Shown: in pieces, positions 52,802 to 60,822 of the stretch
How positions within the stretch are numbered: the stretch's first letter is position 1
Layout: the number at the start of each line of letters is the position of its first letter
Origin: Bacteroidales bacterium UBA5349
Lineage (GTDB): Bacteria; Bacteroidota; Bacteroidia; Bacteroidales; Tenuifilaceae
Direction: 5' to 3'
DNA length: 64,000 nucleotides
Assembly (NCBI GenBank): GCA_002410065.1
Contig: DHQB01000007.1
Location: 139,692 to 203,691, forward strand
Translations under genes and position numbers: made by a program
Notes under the pieces: model-generated
Told to the model about the DNA's origin: nothing
Seen by the model: the letters and a program-made list of their open reading frames with translations, nothing else
The model's database searches: none

Positions 52802-54721
52802 TTATCCTAATTCCTTCTCAAACATATACATCAATTTATCTTTTTCATTCAGTTCTACACTTCTGCTTACCTTTTTATTGGTGATTTGATAGCCCGAAAA
52901 TCGAGTAACAAAAATGCCCAAGCCTTGAGTGTAGGAGCTGACTTCTGCTGAGTATTCTTTACTAGTATCTAAAGGAATTTCACCCAAAATAGTAGTCCAA
53001 TCACCATCTGAAGTAATAGTAGATATTTCGCCTTGCATCTTGTTGATGTCTGTAATAGCCCTAGCATTCACAGCTATTGGAATTTGCAATTTAAAATCTA
53101 AGATTGGCTCCAACAACTCAACATCAGCTTGTTGTAAAGCCAATCGAAAAACATAGGGAGCTAAACTTCTAAAGTCGGCAGGTGTGCTCACTGGACTATA
53201 ATAGATTCCGTGAGAAAAAGTGACTTTAAGGTCGGTTACTTCCCAGCCATACAAACCCGATTTACAGGCTTTCTTGACTCCATCGAATACTGCATTCTGA
53301 AAAGATTGATTCAAGTAGCCCAATGAAATATCGCTCTCTATCGTAAGTCCCGCACCGATTGGCAAAGGTTCTATAATCAAGCCAATAGATGCCCAATAAG
53401 GATTAGGTGGCACTTCGATATGAATGGTGTATTCCGATTTCGTTTTCAGACGTTCCTTATAAATCGTTTTCACCTCTTCAAAGTAAGCATCTACCGAAAA
53501 TCGCTCCTCCAACAAAGTCAAAATAACTTCCCGTTGAGTTGCTCCATAAAGAGAAACTTCTAGCTCATTATTATCAGCATTGATACCAAACGTTAAAGAT
53601 GGATCTTCTACCGATAATACATTCATAGCAGAAATTAATTTACTCCTATCCTCTACTTTGGCAGGATGTATAGATGATTTGAGAGCAGGACTAGGAATAT
53701 TCAATTTATCAAATAAACTTGGCATTGTTCCTAAATAATCACCTACCATCAGACTTTCGGCATGGTCTAAAATTGCAATATCGTTTGTAGAAACTTCATC
53801 TACATCTATTTCGTTTCCAGCGTAAAAGGTCTTTAAACTTCTTATTTTCAGATTCTCATCTGAGCCATTGAGGTTGTATGATTTTCTTGTTCTAAGGCTT
53901 CCCCCTATAATCTTTAGATAGGCTCGTTTCTGTTCCTTCTTATTATGCTCAATTTTATAGACATAGGCAGATAAATCGTTCTCTTGAGGTAGAGATGTTT
54001 CAATAAAAGTAGTGATTGAGTTTAGCAAATCTTCGATACCAATGCCATACATTGCTGAGCCATGGTAGATAGGATGTAGTTTAGCGAATTGAACAAGATG
54101 AATCATTGAACTCCAATAGTCTGAATTTGAGAGTTGCGTATCGCTTAAGTATTTTTCAAGCAAAGAATCATCTTTCTCCAAAATTGTTTCTCTGTCCTTT
54201 TCTGATATGTTGTGTATTGTACAGCTAGAAGTTAAAATCTTGCCATCAACGGATTGCATAAGAAGAATATCTTTTGAAAGGCTATTTTGTATTTCGAAAT
54301 AAAGCTGATTTAGATTTACTCCCTCTCTATCTATTTTGTTGATAAATAGAATGGCTGGAATTTCTAGTTGTTGCAAGACATTGAACAACAATCTCGTTTG
54401 AGCTTGAATACCCTCTTTAGCAGACACCACAAGAATAGCACCATCTAGCATTCTAAAAGTGCGTTCCACTTCTGCTAGAAAGTCCATGTGTCCAGGAGTG
54501 TCGATAATATTAATCTTTGTATCGTTCCATTGAATAGACGTTGTAGAAGCTCTAACGGTGATACCTCTTCGTTTTTCAATATCCATCGAATCGGTTGTGG
54601 TATTACCTTTGTCCACACTTCCACGTACCTCAGTTGCTCCACTAGCAAATAGCAAGTTCTCAGTAATGGAGGTTTTTCCTGCATCAATATGTGCAAGAAT
54701 ACCTATATTTATAGTTTTCAT
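52802..54721 (-). CDS. tet: Ribosomal protection tetracycline resistance protein, Tet(Q)/Tet(36) group
   Basis: The 639-residue EF-G-like GTPase has G1 AHIDAGKT (10-17), the ITVRAST switch, G3 DTPGH (74-78), and G4 NKID (128-131). EF-G-like domains III-V and a C-terminal segment ending [14 protein letters not shown] follow. [10 protein letters not shown] and the C-terminus are those of the Tet(Q) branch. It releases tetracycline from the 30S subunit. Compared with my recollection of Tet(Q), there are many differences already in the first 150 residues, so it is probably below the 80% naming threshold for tet(Q). Tet(36) from Bacteroides is my best guess. It is divergent from the Crp/Fnr remnant and preceded by an attenuator-like leader. 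Confidence 0.95.
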   Translation of the reverse strand: MKTINIGILAHIDAGKTSITENLLFASGATEVRGSVDKGNTTTDSMDIEKRRGITVRASTTSIQWNDTKINIIDTPGHMDFLAEVERTFRMLDGAILVVSAKEGIQAQTRLLFNVLQQLEIPAILFINKIDREGVNLNQLYFEIQNSLSKDILLMQSVDGKILTSSCTIHNISEKDRETILEKDDSLLEKYLSDTQLSNSDYWSSMIHLVQFAKLHPIYHGSAMYGIGIEDLLNSITTFIETSLPQENDLSAYVYKIEHNKKEQKRAYLKIIGGSLRTRKSYNLNGSDENLKIRSLKTFYAGNEIDVDEVSTNDIAILDHAESLMVGDYLGTMPSLFDKLNIPSPALKSSIHPAKVEDRSKLISAMNVLSVEDPSLTFGINADNNELEVSLYGATQREVILTLLEERFSVDAYFEEVKTIYKERLKTKSEYTIHIEVPPNPYWASIGLIIEPLPIGAGLTIESDISLGYLNQSFQNAVFDGVKKACKSGLYGWEVTDLKVTFSHGIYYSPVSTPADFRSLAPYVFRLALQQADVELLEPILDFKLQIPIAVNARAITDINKMQGEISTITSDGDWTTILGEIPLDTSKEYSAEVSSYTQGLGIFVTRFSGYQITNKKVSRSVELNEKDKLMYMFEKELG

Positions 54722-54862
54722 TTGATTTTGTAAATAATATAGCGGATGCTTTGTAGAAATGCATCACATAAAAAATACATCCTTGATGGTAGAATGTACC
54801 ACAAGAACTTGAATTCGTATTTCTAATTATATTATTTACTGCCGCATAGTGTGACAAAGGTA
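54722..54862 (-). promoter_or_regulatory. tet promoter and translational attenuator-like leader
   Basis: On the minus strand the -7 element TACCTTTG lies at 54862-54855 and a GTTG at 54884-54881. The predicted start near 54848 gives a leader of about 127 bases. It opens almost immediately with a minimal ORF, ATG CGG CAG TAA (54847-54836, Met-Arg-Gln). Hairpins follow: TGGTA/TACCA extended by CTTG/CAAG (about 54805-54782), then GGATG/CATCC and GATGC/GCATC arrangements before the tet ATG. A tripeptide leader and alternative hairpins are features described for translational control of tetQ in CTnDOT. Confidence 0.75.
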
Positions 54863-54892
54863 GAAAATAAATTTTAAAATCAACTATCCTAA

Positions 54893-55027
54893 ATCGTTAT
54901 CTTAGAAAATCCGTTCATACCTATTCCTGATGAACTAAACACCGAACAAGAAGATGACATAGTGGGATTGTGGAGCTGGGATGGGAAAGGAAAAGTTGTT
55001 GTAAATTGTACATTTCATAATAAATGA
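54893..55027 (+). pseudogene. C-terminal fragment of an unidentified gene
   Basis: A 44-codon open stretch after a TAA reads ENPFIPIPDELNTEQEDDIV then GLWSWDGKGKVVVNCTFHNK and stops at TGA 55025-55027. It has no start codon in frame but clear protein-like composition, so it is a truncated tail. Its 5' end lies within the tet promoter region, which suggests that insertion of the tet segment cut the gene. Confidence 0.5.
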
Positions 55028-55048
55028 TTGCTAAATTAGATACACCAT

Positions 55049-55590
55049 ATGAATCAACTAATAAACTATATCAAAACCTATGTCGCATTATCAGATGAAG
55101 AGTGCGAAGTGCTCATGTCTTTATTTGAAATAAGGAAACTGCGAAATAATGAGGTGTTTTTTGAAGAAGGGCAAATAGCAAATGAACTCTATTTTGTAAC
55201 GAAAGGCTGTATCCGATTATTTTACAAAGTGGATGTGGATGAGAAAACAGCTTTTTTCTATTCGCAAGGGCAATTTATATGTGCTGGAGAAAGCTATAAT
55301 CTAGGTATTGCTGCTAAAGAGAATTATCAGTCTATGGGTCAATCTGAGATAGTTATATTGGATAAGAAGAAGGTAGAAACTTTGCTCCAAAAAGATTCCA
55401 AGTTTGAAGCAATAGGACGTATAGCTACCGAAAATGAATTGATTGCCAGTCAAAAGATAATTGCATCTTTTGTTACTCAAACAGCCGAAGAGCGATACCT
55501 TGAATTATTAGAAAGCAATAGCGAACTTTTTCAGAATGTGCCTCAACAATATATTGCATCTTTCCTCGGTGTATCACCTGAAACATTGGC
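55049..55590 (+). pseudogene. Crp/Fnr family regulator, truncated at its DNA-binding helix
   Basis: The N-terminal cyclic-nucleotide-binding fold (about 15-120: LRNNEVFFEEGQIANELYFV, GCIRLFYKV) and the dimer helix are intact. The C-terminal helix-turn-helix starts normally (VPQQYIASFLGVSPETL), but at about 55585 the sequence passes into the antisense of a different gene and the frame ends after 13 foreign residues. About 20 residues, including most of the recognition helix, are missing. DNA binding is probably lost. It belongs to the mobile element and is cut by the right junction. Confidence 0.85.
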
Positions 55591-55884
55591 CATAATCACG
55601 GTGCTACCCATTATATCGCCTTTTGCATAGCGAATTTCCCTGATAGTGCCATCCCAGCCTTTTGCTATTTCAACAAGGGTCTTAGCATCCTTACTCTCGA
55701 AAAAGTTGTCGTTGATAACATTAATTAGAATACCTGTAGCGTAACGTTTCAATAGGGTGGCATCCTTTTCCTTGTAGGCTTTTACAATATCCTCTGCTGC
55801 CTTGTTAGGGTCGCCCTGCGCCTTAACTTGTGTGGAGGCTATGGCCATCAAGAGCATTAGGAGTAAATTTATAGTCCTTTTCAT
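55585..55884 (-). pseudogene. Small exported protein, C-terminally truncated by the element junction
   Basis: The start is ATG 55884, giving a signal peptide (INLLLMLLMAIASTQVKAQ). The mature part (GDPNKAAEDIVKAYKEKDAT ... KTLVEIAKGWDGTI) has the feel of a cystatin/NTF2-like fold of the DUF4878/DUF4783 kind. After STVIMAN the frame enters antisense crp and ends at a random stop. The missing 3' part was not found next to tRNA-Asp, so it was lost with the element's right end. The gene is host-derived and broken. Confidence 0.7.
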
Positions 55885-56134
55885 AATCTTTATTTTTTTA
55901 GGGTTGCATAAATAAGTGATTAACACAAATTTATATTTAATTTAATGTAAATGCAATTATCGCTGATTTACAGAGCTATAACTCTGAAATTATTTGGCAT
56001 TTAAAAGAAAATGCTACTAGGCAAATGTTTTCAATACATAATTTCATATCCTTAATTTTAGGCCGTTTCCATGCAATTAACTAGTTTATTAATAATTTAT
56101 AAAAAGAACGCAACCGTTTAACTTTTTTCAACAT
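55885..56134. other. A/T-rich intergenic region
   Basis: This region lies between the truncated exported-protein gene and the sigma factor promoter. No hairpin, repeat or open frame worth noting was seen. Confidence 0.6.
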
Positions 56135-56167
56135 CTTGTATTTATGTAAGTAAATGGTGTATATTTG
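56135..56167 (+). promoter_or_regulatory. Promoter of the ECF sigma factor gene
   Basis: CTTG (56135-56138) and TATATTTG (56160-56167) are spaced 21 bases. The element is of the housekeeping type. It places the transcript start near 56174, just before the TTG start at 56194. Confidence 0.7.
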
Positions 56168-56193
56168 TTTGTGCATACAAAACAGATATTCAC

Positions 56194-56739
56194 TTGGATA
56201 TAAGCAAAAACATAGTAGAAAGATGTAAAAAGAACGACCGTAAGGCACAGCAAATGCTTTACAAAGTTTTTTCATCTAGGATGTATGGCGTATGCTTACG
56301 CTACTATCCTAATGCTGATGTTGCTCGCGATATCCTACAGGATGGTTTTATTAAAGTTTTTCAGAAAATTAGTTCTTTTAGGTCTGAAGGTTCTATAGAG
56401 GGTTGGATTAGGAAAATTATGGTTAATACTGCGCTTGAGTACCATAGGAAGAAAAGGGACGATGTTGAGGATAACCTAACTAGCGCATACAACTCTCATT
56501 TTGAACATAGTTTTATTCAAACCGATTATCAATTACTATTAACAATAGTTTCAACCCTTCCAAAGCAGTATAGAATTGTTTTTAACCTATACGCCATTGA
56601 GGGTTATTCACATAGCGAAATTGCAAAACTATTGGAGATTTCTGAATCAACTAGTAAATCGAACTACAGTAGGGCGAGGGCTATTTTAAGAGAAAAAGTG
56701 AGTCGGATTGAAAAGCATGAGCATTATGCACTTCTATAA
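56194..56739 (+). CDS. ECF-type RNA polymerase sigma factor
   Basis: The 181-residue sigma-70 family protein contains region 2 (about 10-80: AQQMLYKVFSSRMYGVCLRY, ILQDGFIKVFQKISSF) and region 4 (about 115-170: LPKQYRIVFNLYAIEGYSHS, EIAKLLEISESTSKSNYSRA). No ATG exists in frame before residue 23, and region 2 would be cut there, so translation most likely starts at TTG 56194, 27 bases after the -7 element. It overlaps a membrane-protein gene that is probably its anti-sigma factor. ECF factors direct RNA polymerase to stress or envelope regulons. Confidence 0.93.
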   Translation: MDISKNIVERCKKNDRKAQQMLYKVFSSRMYGVCLRYYPNADVARDILQDGFIKVFQKISSFRSEGSIEGWIRKIMVNTALEYHRKKRDDVEDNLTSAYNSHFEHSFIQTDYQLLLTIVSTLPKQYRIVFNLYAIEGYSHSEIAKLLEISESTSKSNYSRARAILREKVSRIEKHEHYALL

Positions 56740-58000
56740 ACCAGGACCGTTTGAAGACTATATAGCAAAGCTATCTGCCATTAGTACTTGTCCAATACCA
56801 GATGTATGGGAAGGGATAAGTAAAGAACTTGATAGGTTAGATAGCCATAAAAAGTTGCGCATTATTAAATTTGTTTCGATTGCAGCCTGTATGCTTATTC
56901 TTATCAGCATTGGCGTTCCAACCCTTATCATTTCCTCCTCCAAAATTCTCCCCTCAGAATTTAGCCATAAACTTACCCTCTCCTCCAACAGAATAGAACC
57001 GTTACAACCTTTAACGGCATCGAGTATTGCATTTGTTACAAAGACAAATTTGGAGAATGAAGTAATGCCTAAACTACAAATCAATAACAAAAATGAGGAT
57101 TTTGATAATGATTTTATTCCCCCTATAGAAGAAGTAGAAGTCCTTAAAAGTGAAGCACCTCTGGCTAATGAGGATAAAGAGGCTAACAAAAACACAATGC
57201 CATTATTAGCTACAATTGGCAATATAAATAACAACAATAAGGGTGAGGTAACAATTACTAAAGCAATAGAGAAGAAAGGAAAAAAATCTTGGAGTTTAAT
57301 CGGTTATCTAAACCCTGCATTCTCATACCATACATACGGAGCATTCAACTACAAGCAAAACCCTAGTGAAACTGGAGCATGGATGCTTGGTGGTGACCTA
57401 TTATTTAGAAAAAAAATAGGTAGTTACTTCTCATTATATTCAGGTATTTCAATAAGTCCAACAGGTCAAAACATTGACAACCTTATACTATTAAAGAACC
57501 AGAGCGCTGAATTTGACATGGACTATTTATACGCAAATACTTCATACGGAACCGTTTCTCTTGACAATAATAGTGTAGCGATATCTAATTTTTCGAACCT
57601 TCCCAATGCATCTGAACCTCTTCTCCGCTCGTCAATGCTAAATACCGCTAGCCTACAGCAAAGATTTTACTACATGCAAGTTCCCTTTATTGTCTCATCT
57701 AACGTAAGAGCTGGAATTTTCGATATTGAGTTTAAACTAGGCTGTGCTGCTGGGGTATTGGTAAACAATAAATTTAAGGTATTTAGCACTCGCGGTAATT
57801 TCACCGGAAAAACTGAAGAGATTCGGAAGTATAACGCATCAGCAATCGCTGCTGTTAGCGTTTCTATTCCTGTAACACATCAGGTTGACCTAATTGTTGA
57901 GCCCAACATTCAATTACACTTTAACCCATTAAACTATAATTACGCAATAACCTATCCTTTTACCTCATCCATAAAGGTTGGCGTTGGTTATAATTTCTAG
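56717..58000 (+). CDS. Membrane protein with anti-sigma-like N-terminus and C-terminal beta-barrel domain
   Basis: ATG 56717 (427 aa) overlaps the sigma gene by 23 bases; ATG 56726 is also possible. A cytoplasmic segment (about 1-50) with WEGISKELDRLDSHKKLRIIKF precedes one transmembrane helix (about 52-72). A 110-residue Asn/Glu-rich linker follows. The C-terminal 230 residues alternate in the manner of an outer-membrane beta-barrel (SWSLIGYLNPAFSYHTYGAF, YSLYSGISISPTG) and end in the terminal GVGYNF motif. Position after an ECF sigma factor suggests an anti-sigma factor. The barrel suggests it spans from inner to outer membrane. I do not know an established family with this layout. Confidence 0.8.
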   Translation: MSIMHFYKPGPFEDYIAKLSAISTCPIPDVWEGISKELDRLDSHKKLRIIKFVSIAACMLILISIGVPTLIISSSKILPSEFSHKLTLSSNRIEPLQPLTASSIAFVTKTNLENEVMPKLQINNKNEDFDNDFIPPIEEVEVLKSEAPLANEDKEANKNTMPLLATIGNINNNNKGEVTITKAIEKKGKKSWSLIGYLNPAFSYHTYGAFNYKQNPSETGAWMLGGDLLFRKKIGSYFSLYSGISISPTGQNIDNLILLKNQSAEFDMDYLYANTSYGTVSLDNNSVAISNFSNLPNASEPLLRSSMLNTASLQQRFYYMQVPFIVSSNVRAGIFDIEFKLGCAAGVLVNNKFKVFSTRGNFTGKTEEIRKYNASAIAAVSVSIPVTHQVDLIVEPNIQLHFNPLNYNYAITYPFTSSIKVGVGYNF

Positions 58001-58254
58001 TTCATCCTTAACTTCAACAAGGGCATATCATTTTACTCTCTCCTGTAGCAATTCCTAAATCATTTTTCACTTAATAAGTAATTGGAAACACTTTTAGGGT
58101 AAAACCTATTTGTTTCCCGCTATTTATAGAATACTCAATACGTCAATTAACAGAAGCGAATAATAGTGATTGTGAGCATTCTTCAGTGGAGTCCTTTAAT
58201 TGATTAACCATTAACCCTTTAGTTATCATATATTAAGTTTATTAGGCCATAAAA
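58001..58254. other. Intergenic region downstream of the anti-sigma-like gene
   Basis: About 250 A/T-rich bases with no gene. A strong hairpin follows at 58255-58289. Confidence 0.6.
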
Positions 58255-58289
58255 TCAAAAGAGGGATTACAATGCAATCCCTCTTTTGA
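58255..58289. terminator. Strong hairpin, probable terminator
   Basis: Fourteen-base perfect arms (58255-58268, 58276-58289) surround a 7-base loop. It may end the sigma/anti-sigma transcript and insulate the small RNA promoter 3 bases downstream. Confidence 0.75.
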
Positions 58290-58291
58290 TA

Positions 58292-58323
58292 TCTGAAAAT
58301 ACTTTTTTATCCTTCTATCTTTG
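58292..58323 (+). promoter_or_regulatory. Promoter of the candidate small RNA
   Basis: TCTG (58292-58295) and TATCTTTG (58316-58323) are spaced by 20 bases. The -7 element is identical to that of the SRP RNA gene. Confidence 0.75.
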
Positions 58324-58329
58324 CCTCAA

Positions 58330-58577
58330 CATTCGGTCGGACAACGAAAAGCCAAACTCTGTTTCAAGCGTGCGCTTCAGCGGGGAGATGGTACCATAGA
58401 ATTAGGAATTGACTGCATGCACTGAGGCCACCAACAACAAAATTCCCCATCGGCTGATAACAGAATCTCTCAAGGTTCTTTTGAGCGTGTTCACAAGCAA
58501 CTTATTTTATTAAAATAAAGAAATATAACTTCCCGGACGAGCAAAAAGAAAGGTGCACTCAGGCACCTTTCTTTTTA
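58330..58577 (+). ncRNA. Orphan structured small RNA with its own promoter and terminator
   Basis: About 248 bases lie between a consensus promoter and a Rho-independent terminator, with no open frame. Internal pairing includes AGC+GGGGA (58379-58386) with TCCCC+GCT (58444-58448, 58453-58455), extended by TGG/CCA. There is a CTCAA/TTGAG hairpin around 58469-58485 and a TTATTTTA-type hairpin at 58502-58518. GTCGG near the 5' end can pair with CCGGAC near 58533. It does not show the conserved blocks of RNase P RNA, tmRNA or SRP RNA. The Bacteroidales-1 RNA motif (promoter-driven and terminator-bounded) or a second 6S-like RNA are possible classes. Confidence 0.65.
58545..58576. terminator. Terminator of the small RNA, probably shared with the MFS gene
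   Basis: Twelve-base arms (58545-58556, 58563-58574) run into T residues on plus. The minus side also has a T-tract, and the MFS stop is 27 bases away. Confidence 0.85.
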
Positions 58578-58602
58578 AATATATTTTTTAGATCAACAAA
58601 TC

Positions 58603-60006
58603 CTAAGCCTGTGGCAGTTTGTTGGGGATATCAAGTCCATAGCCTTTGATCTTGTCAACCCTTCTCAGCACAAGACTAAGAATAACGGCCAAAACGCCAA
58701 AACCTGCAAAAATAAGCTCAGGCACAGTATAGTTGTACTTTACAATTGCTCCGGCTGCAATTTGCTCTGATACTCCTGGGTTTGAAGCTGATAGTGCATA
58801 TCCAATTAACATAGGCACTAGTAATAATCCAATGTTTTGGATATAAAATATTAGCCCATAAGCTGAGCCTAAGTACCTATCTTCAACAATCTTAGGAAGT
58901 GAAGGCCACATTGATGCGGGAACAAGAGAAAAGGCAACGCCTAAAATTACTATTGTTGCTATAGCTACAAAGGGAGTGAATGCTGCCTCTGGAACGAGTG
59001 CAAAGATTAAATGTGAAACAGTTAATAGTATTGCTCCATACATCATCATTGTTGCACCTTTCCCTCTAAAGTCTAAGAATGCACCAATAAATGGAGTAAG
59101 AATCATTGCTCCAATAGGGAAGAATGATACATATTTTGATGCAATAGCAGCATCAATGCTTAACTTTGAAGCAAGCATATCTGTTGCGAATTTTTGGAAT
59201 GGAAAGATTGCAGAATAGAATAAAACACATAGCCCAGCAATAGCTAAAAACCCTGGATTTGTTATTATTTTCCCAAGGTCTGAAATTCTAAATTCATCCT
59301 CAGGGTCAACATTTGTACCTTCTCCGGTTTGTTTGTCAAGCGCTTTATCCATAAAGGTATAGATAAAGAATGTGATAAACCCGACTAAAAGGAATAAAAC
59401 CCCAAAGAAAAGAGAATTTGAAACTCCACCACTTTTTGCAAATATTGGTGAAAGTTGGAAAACTGCAAAAACGCCTAATCTGGCAAGTGCCATTTCAAGA
59501 CCCATTGCAAGTGCCAATTCTTTTCCTTTAAACCATTTTACAATAGTTTTGGAAACAGTGATACCAGCCATTTCAACACCTACGCCAAATATTGCAAACC
59601 CAAAGAATGCTAGTTTAGCGGAAGCAGGGATGCCTTCAATAAAAGAGTTTAGAAAAGTTTCAATCCCAGTACCAACAAAGCCTGGGCTTAGAGCATACCA
59701 CTTAATGGTACCACCTATAAGCATAAGAATTCCTGATAATCTTAATGTAAATCTTATACCCATTTTATCAAGGATAATACCTGATAAAATTAGAAATCCT
59801 GCAAATACGTTTAGGAAGAACTCAGATCCTCCAAGCATACCAAATACCTCGTTAGACCAAAAATAAGGAGCTTGTTCTAATAGAGTTTTTAATGGGGCAA
59901 CGACATCAACAAAGAAGTAGGCAAAAAACATTGTTGATGAGATGAGTATCAAAGCGATCCATCTGGCCGTTTTCGAATCACGTAAAGTCTGTTTAATTTT
60001 TTCCAT
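58603..60006 (-). CDS. Major facilitator superfamily transporter
   Basis: ATG 60006 (467 aa) is used; an upstream TTG at 60069 adds a non-membrane leader. The protein has twelve hydrophobic helices and the A-motif-like loop GIILDKMGIRFTLRLSG between helices 2 and 3. A charged central loop (DKQTGEGTNVDPEDEFR) separates the halves. The FFAYFFVDVVAPLK start and the FLDFRGKGATMMMYGA loop place it among MFS permeases of anaerobic Bacteroidota whose substrates are organic acids, nitrate/oxalate-type anions or unknown. No specific substrate can be stated. Confidence 0.9.
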   Translation of the reverse strand: MEKIKQTLRDSKTARWIALILISSTMFFAYFFVDVVAPLKTLLEQAPYFWSNEVFGMLGGSEFFLNVFAGFLILSGIILDKMGIRFTLRLSGILMLIGGTIKWYALSPGFVGTGIETFLNSFIEGIPASAKLAFFGFAIFGVGVEMAGITVSKTIVKWFKGKELALAMGLEMALARLGVFAVFQLSPIFAKSGGVSNSLFFGVLFLLVGFITFFIYTFMDKALDKQTGEGTNVDPEDEFRISDLGKIITNPGFLAIAGLCVLFYSAIFPFQKFATDMLASKLSIDAAIASKYVSFFPIGAMILTPFIGAFLDFRGKGATMMMYGAILLTVSHLIFALVPEAAFTPFVAIATIVILGVAFSLVPASMWPSLPKIVEDRYLGSAYGLIFYIQNIGLLLVPMLIGYALSASNPGVSEQIAAGAIVKYNYTVPELIFAGFGVLAVILSLVLRRVDKIKGYGLDIPNKLPQA

Positions 60007-60143
60007 TTGCTTAGTTGATATTTGTTTGATTTTAAACGTTATGATGTGTTTTAAACTAAAGAATGTCAAAAATAGAATAATCCGTCATCTTTACAAATAA
60101 TAAATGTTAGGTTTAAATAGAAAAATAGAACAAGAAAAATAAT

Positions 60144-60167
60144 AAAAAAGAGGGCAAACGCCCTCTT
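60144..60167 (-). terminator. Terminator of the SPOR lipoprotein gene
   Basis: Eight-base arms (60149-60156, 60160-60167) with a tight loop are followed on the minus strand by six T residues. Confidence 0.8.
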
Positions 60168-60206
60168 CAAATTTATATCTATGTTGCGCTAATAAAGACT
60201 ATTAAG

Positions 60207-60680
60207 CTAACGATTTCCCTCGTAAACCCACATTTCAATAGGTTCCTCTTTCGACCTATTTATCCTTAGTATTTCATTTGCAGCTTTTGAATAGGTATCA
60301 AAACCTGCAACTGAAACCATTCGGAAACCGTTTGGCGATTCAATTATTCTTGCATTATCAAAGCCTAAAGCTCTAACCTGTGTTTGAAATTCATCTGCAT
60401 TATTAGGAACTTTAAAACTACCAATAATAACTTGGTATTTGTTCCTTGCATCCATTTCTTTAACACGCATTAAAGAGTCTTGAATGGCTTTCTCCTTTAA
60501 TCTGTGAGCCTCCTCAATTTTCTTTACTTTTAAAGCCTCTGCTTTCTGAATACTATCTTGCTTGGCTTCCCAAACAGCCAAAGTATCTGCTGCTTTATCC
60601 TTATTAAAAATTCTATCATAAAACCGGCAACTGCTAAATGAAAAGGCCAGTAATAAGGAAAGAATAAGTAGTTTTCTCAT
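60207..60680 (-). CDS. SPOR domain lipoprotein
   Basis: The 157-residue protein has a lipobox signal (LLLAFSFSSC, Cys 18) and a charged helix (35-75: EAKQDSIQKAEALKVKKIEE). The C-terminal SPOR domain (about 80-153) contains YQVIIGSFKVPNNADEFQTQ and GFRMVSVAGFDTYSKAANEI. SPOR domains bind glycan strands stripped of stem peptides at the division site, so the protein is likely an envelope division or wall-remodelling factor. It is a single gene. Confidence 0.92.
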   Translation of the reverse strand: MRKLLILSLLLAFSFSSCRFYDRIFNKDKAADTLAVWEAKQDSIQKAEALKVKKIEEAHRLKEKAIQDSLMRVKEMDARNKYQVIIGSFKVPNNADEFQTQVRALGFDNARIIESPNGFRMVSVAGFDTYSKAANEILRINRSKEEPIEMWVYEGNR

Positions 60681-60822
60681 AGTTGTTTGTTATTATAATT
60701 CTAAATCAAATTTCAGCATTTTTTTCTCTAAACAAAAATATTTAGAAATAAATATTTGATTTTCATGCATTTTTTTAGAACAAAAATTATAATACACTGT
60801 TTATTAAGATATTACATTATTC

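Larger units (their letters stand above)
44965..55588. mobile_element. Degraded integrative element carrying tetracycline resistance
   Basis: The region begins after the 3' end of tRNA-Asp and runs to a junction where two genes are truncated. It contains a Bacteroides-type tyrosine integrase, repeats with a 12-base core, ORF6N and RhuM-like genes, a row of small genes found in conjugative-transposon accessory regions, a tet gene and a truncated Crp/Fnr gene. Codon use in 47.8-51.9 kb is richer in CGG, GCG and GGC than the host genes, while the tet segment is A/T-rich, so the parts have different histories. No relaxase, traG, tra or excision gene is present. No second copy of the tRNA end was found near 55.6 kb. 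It is best read as a deletion derivative that can no longer transfer by itself. Confidence 0.8.

Noticed and set aside
58330..58577. RNase P RNA, tmRNA or a short protein gene
   Set aside because: The conserved P4 or tRNA-like sequences are absent and no open frame of useful length exists on plus.
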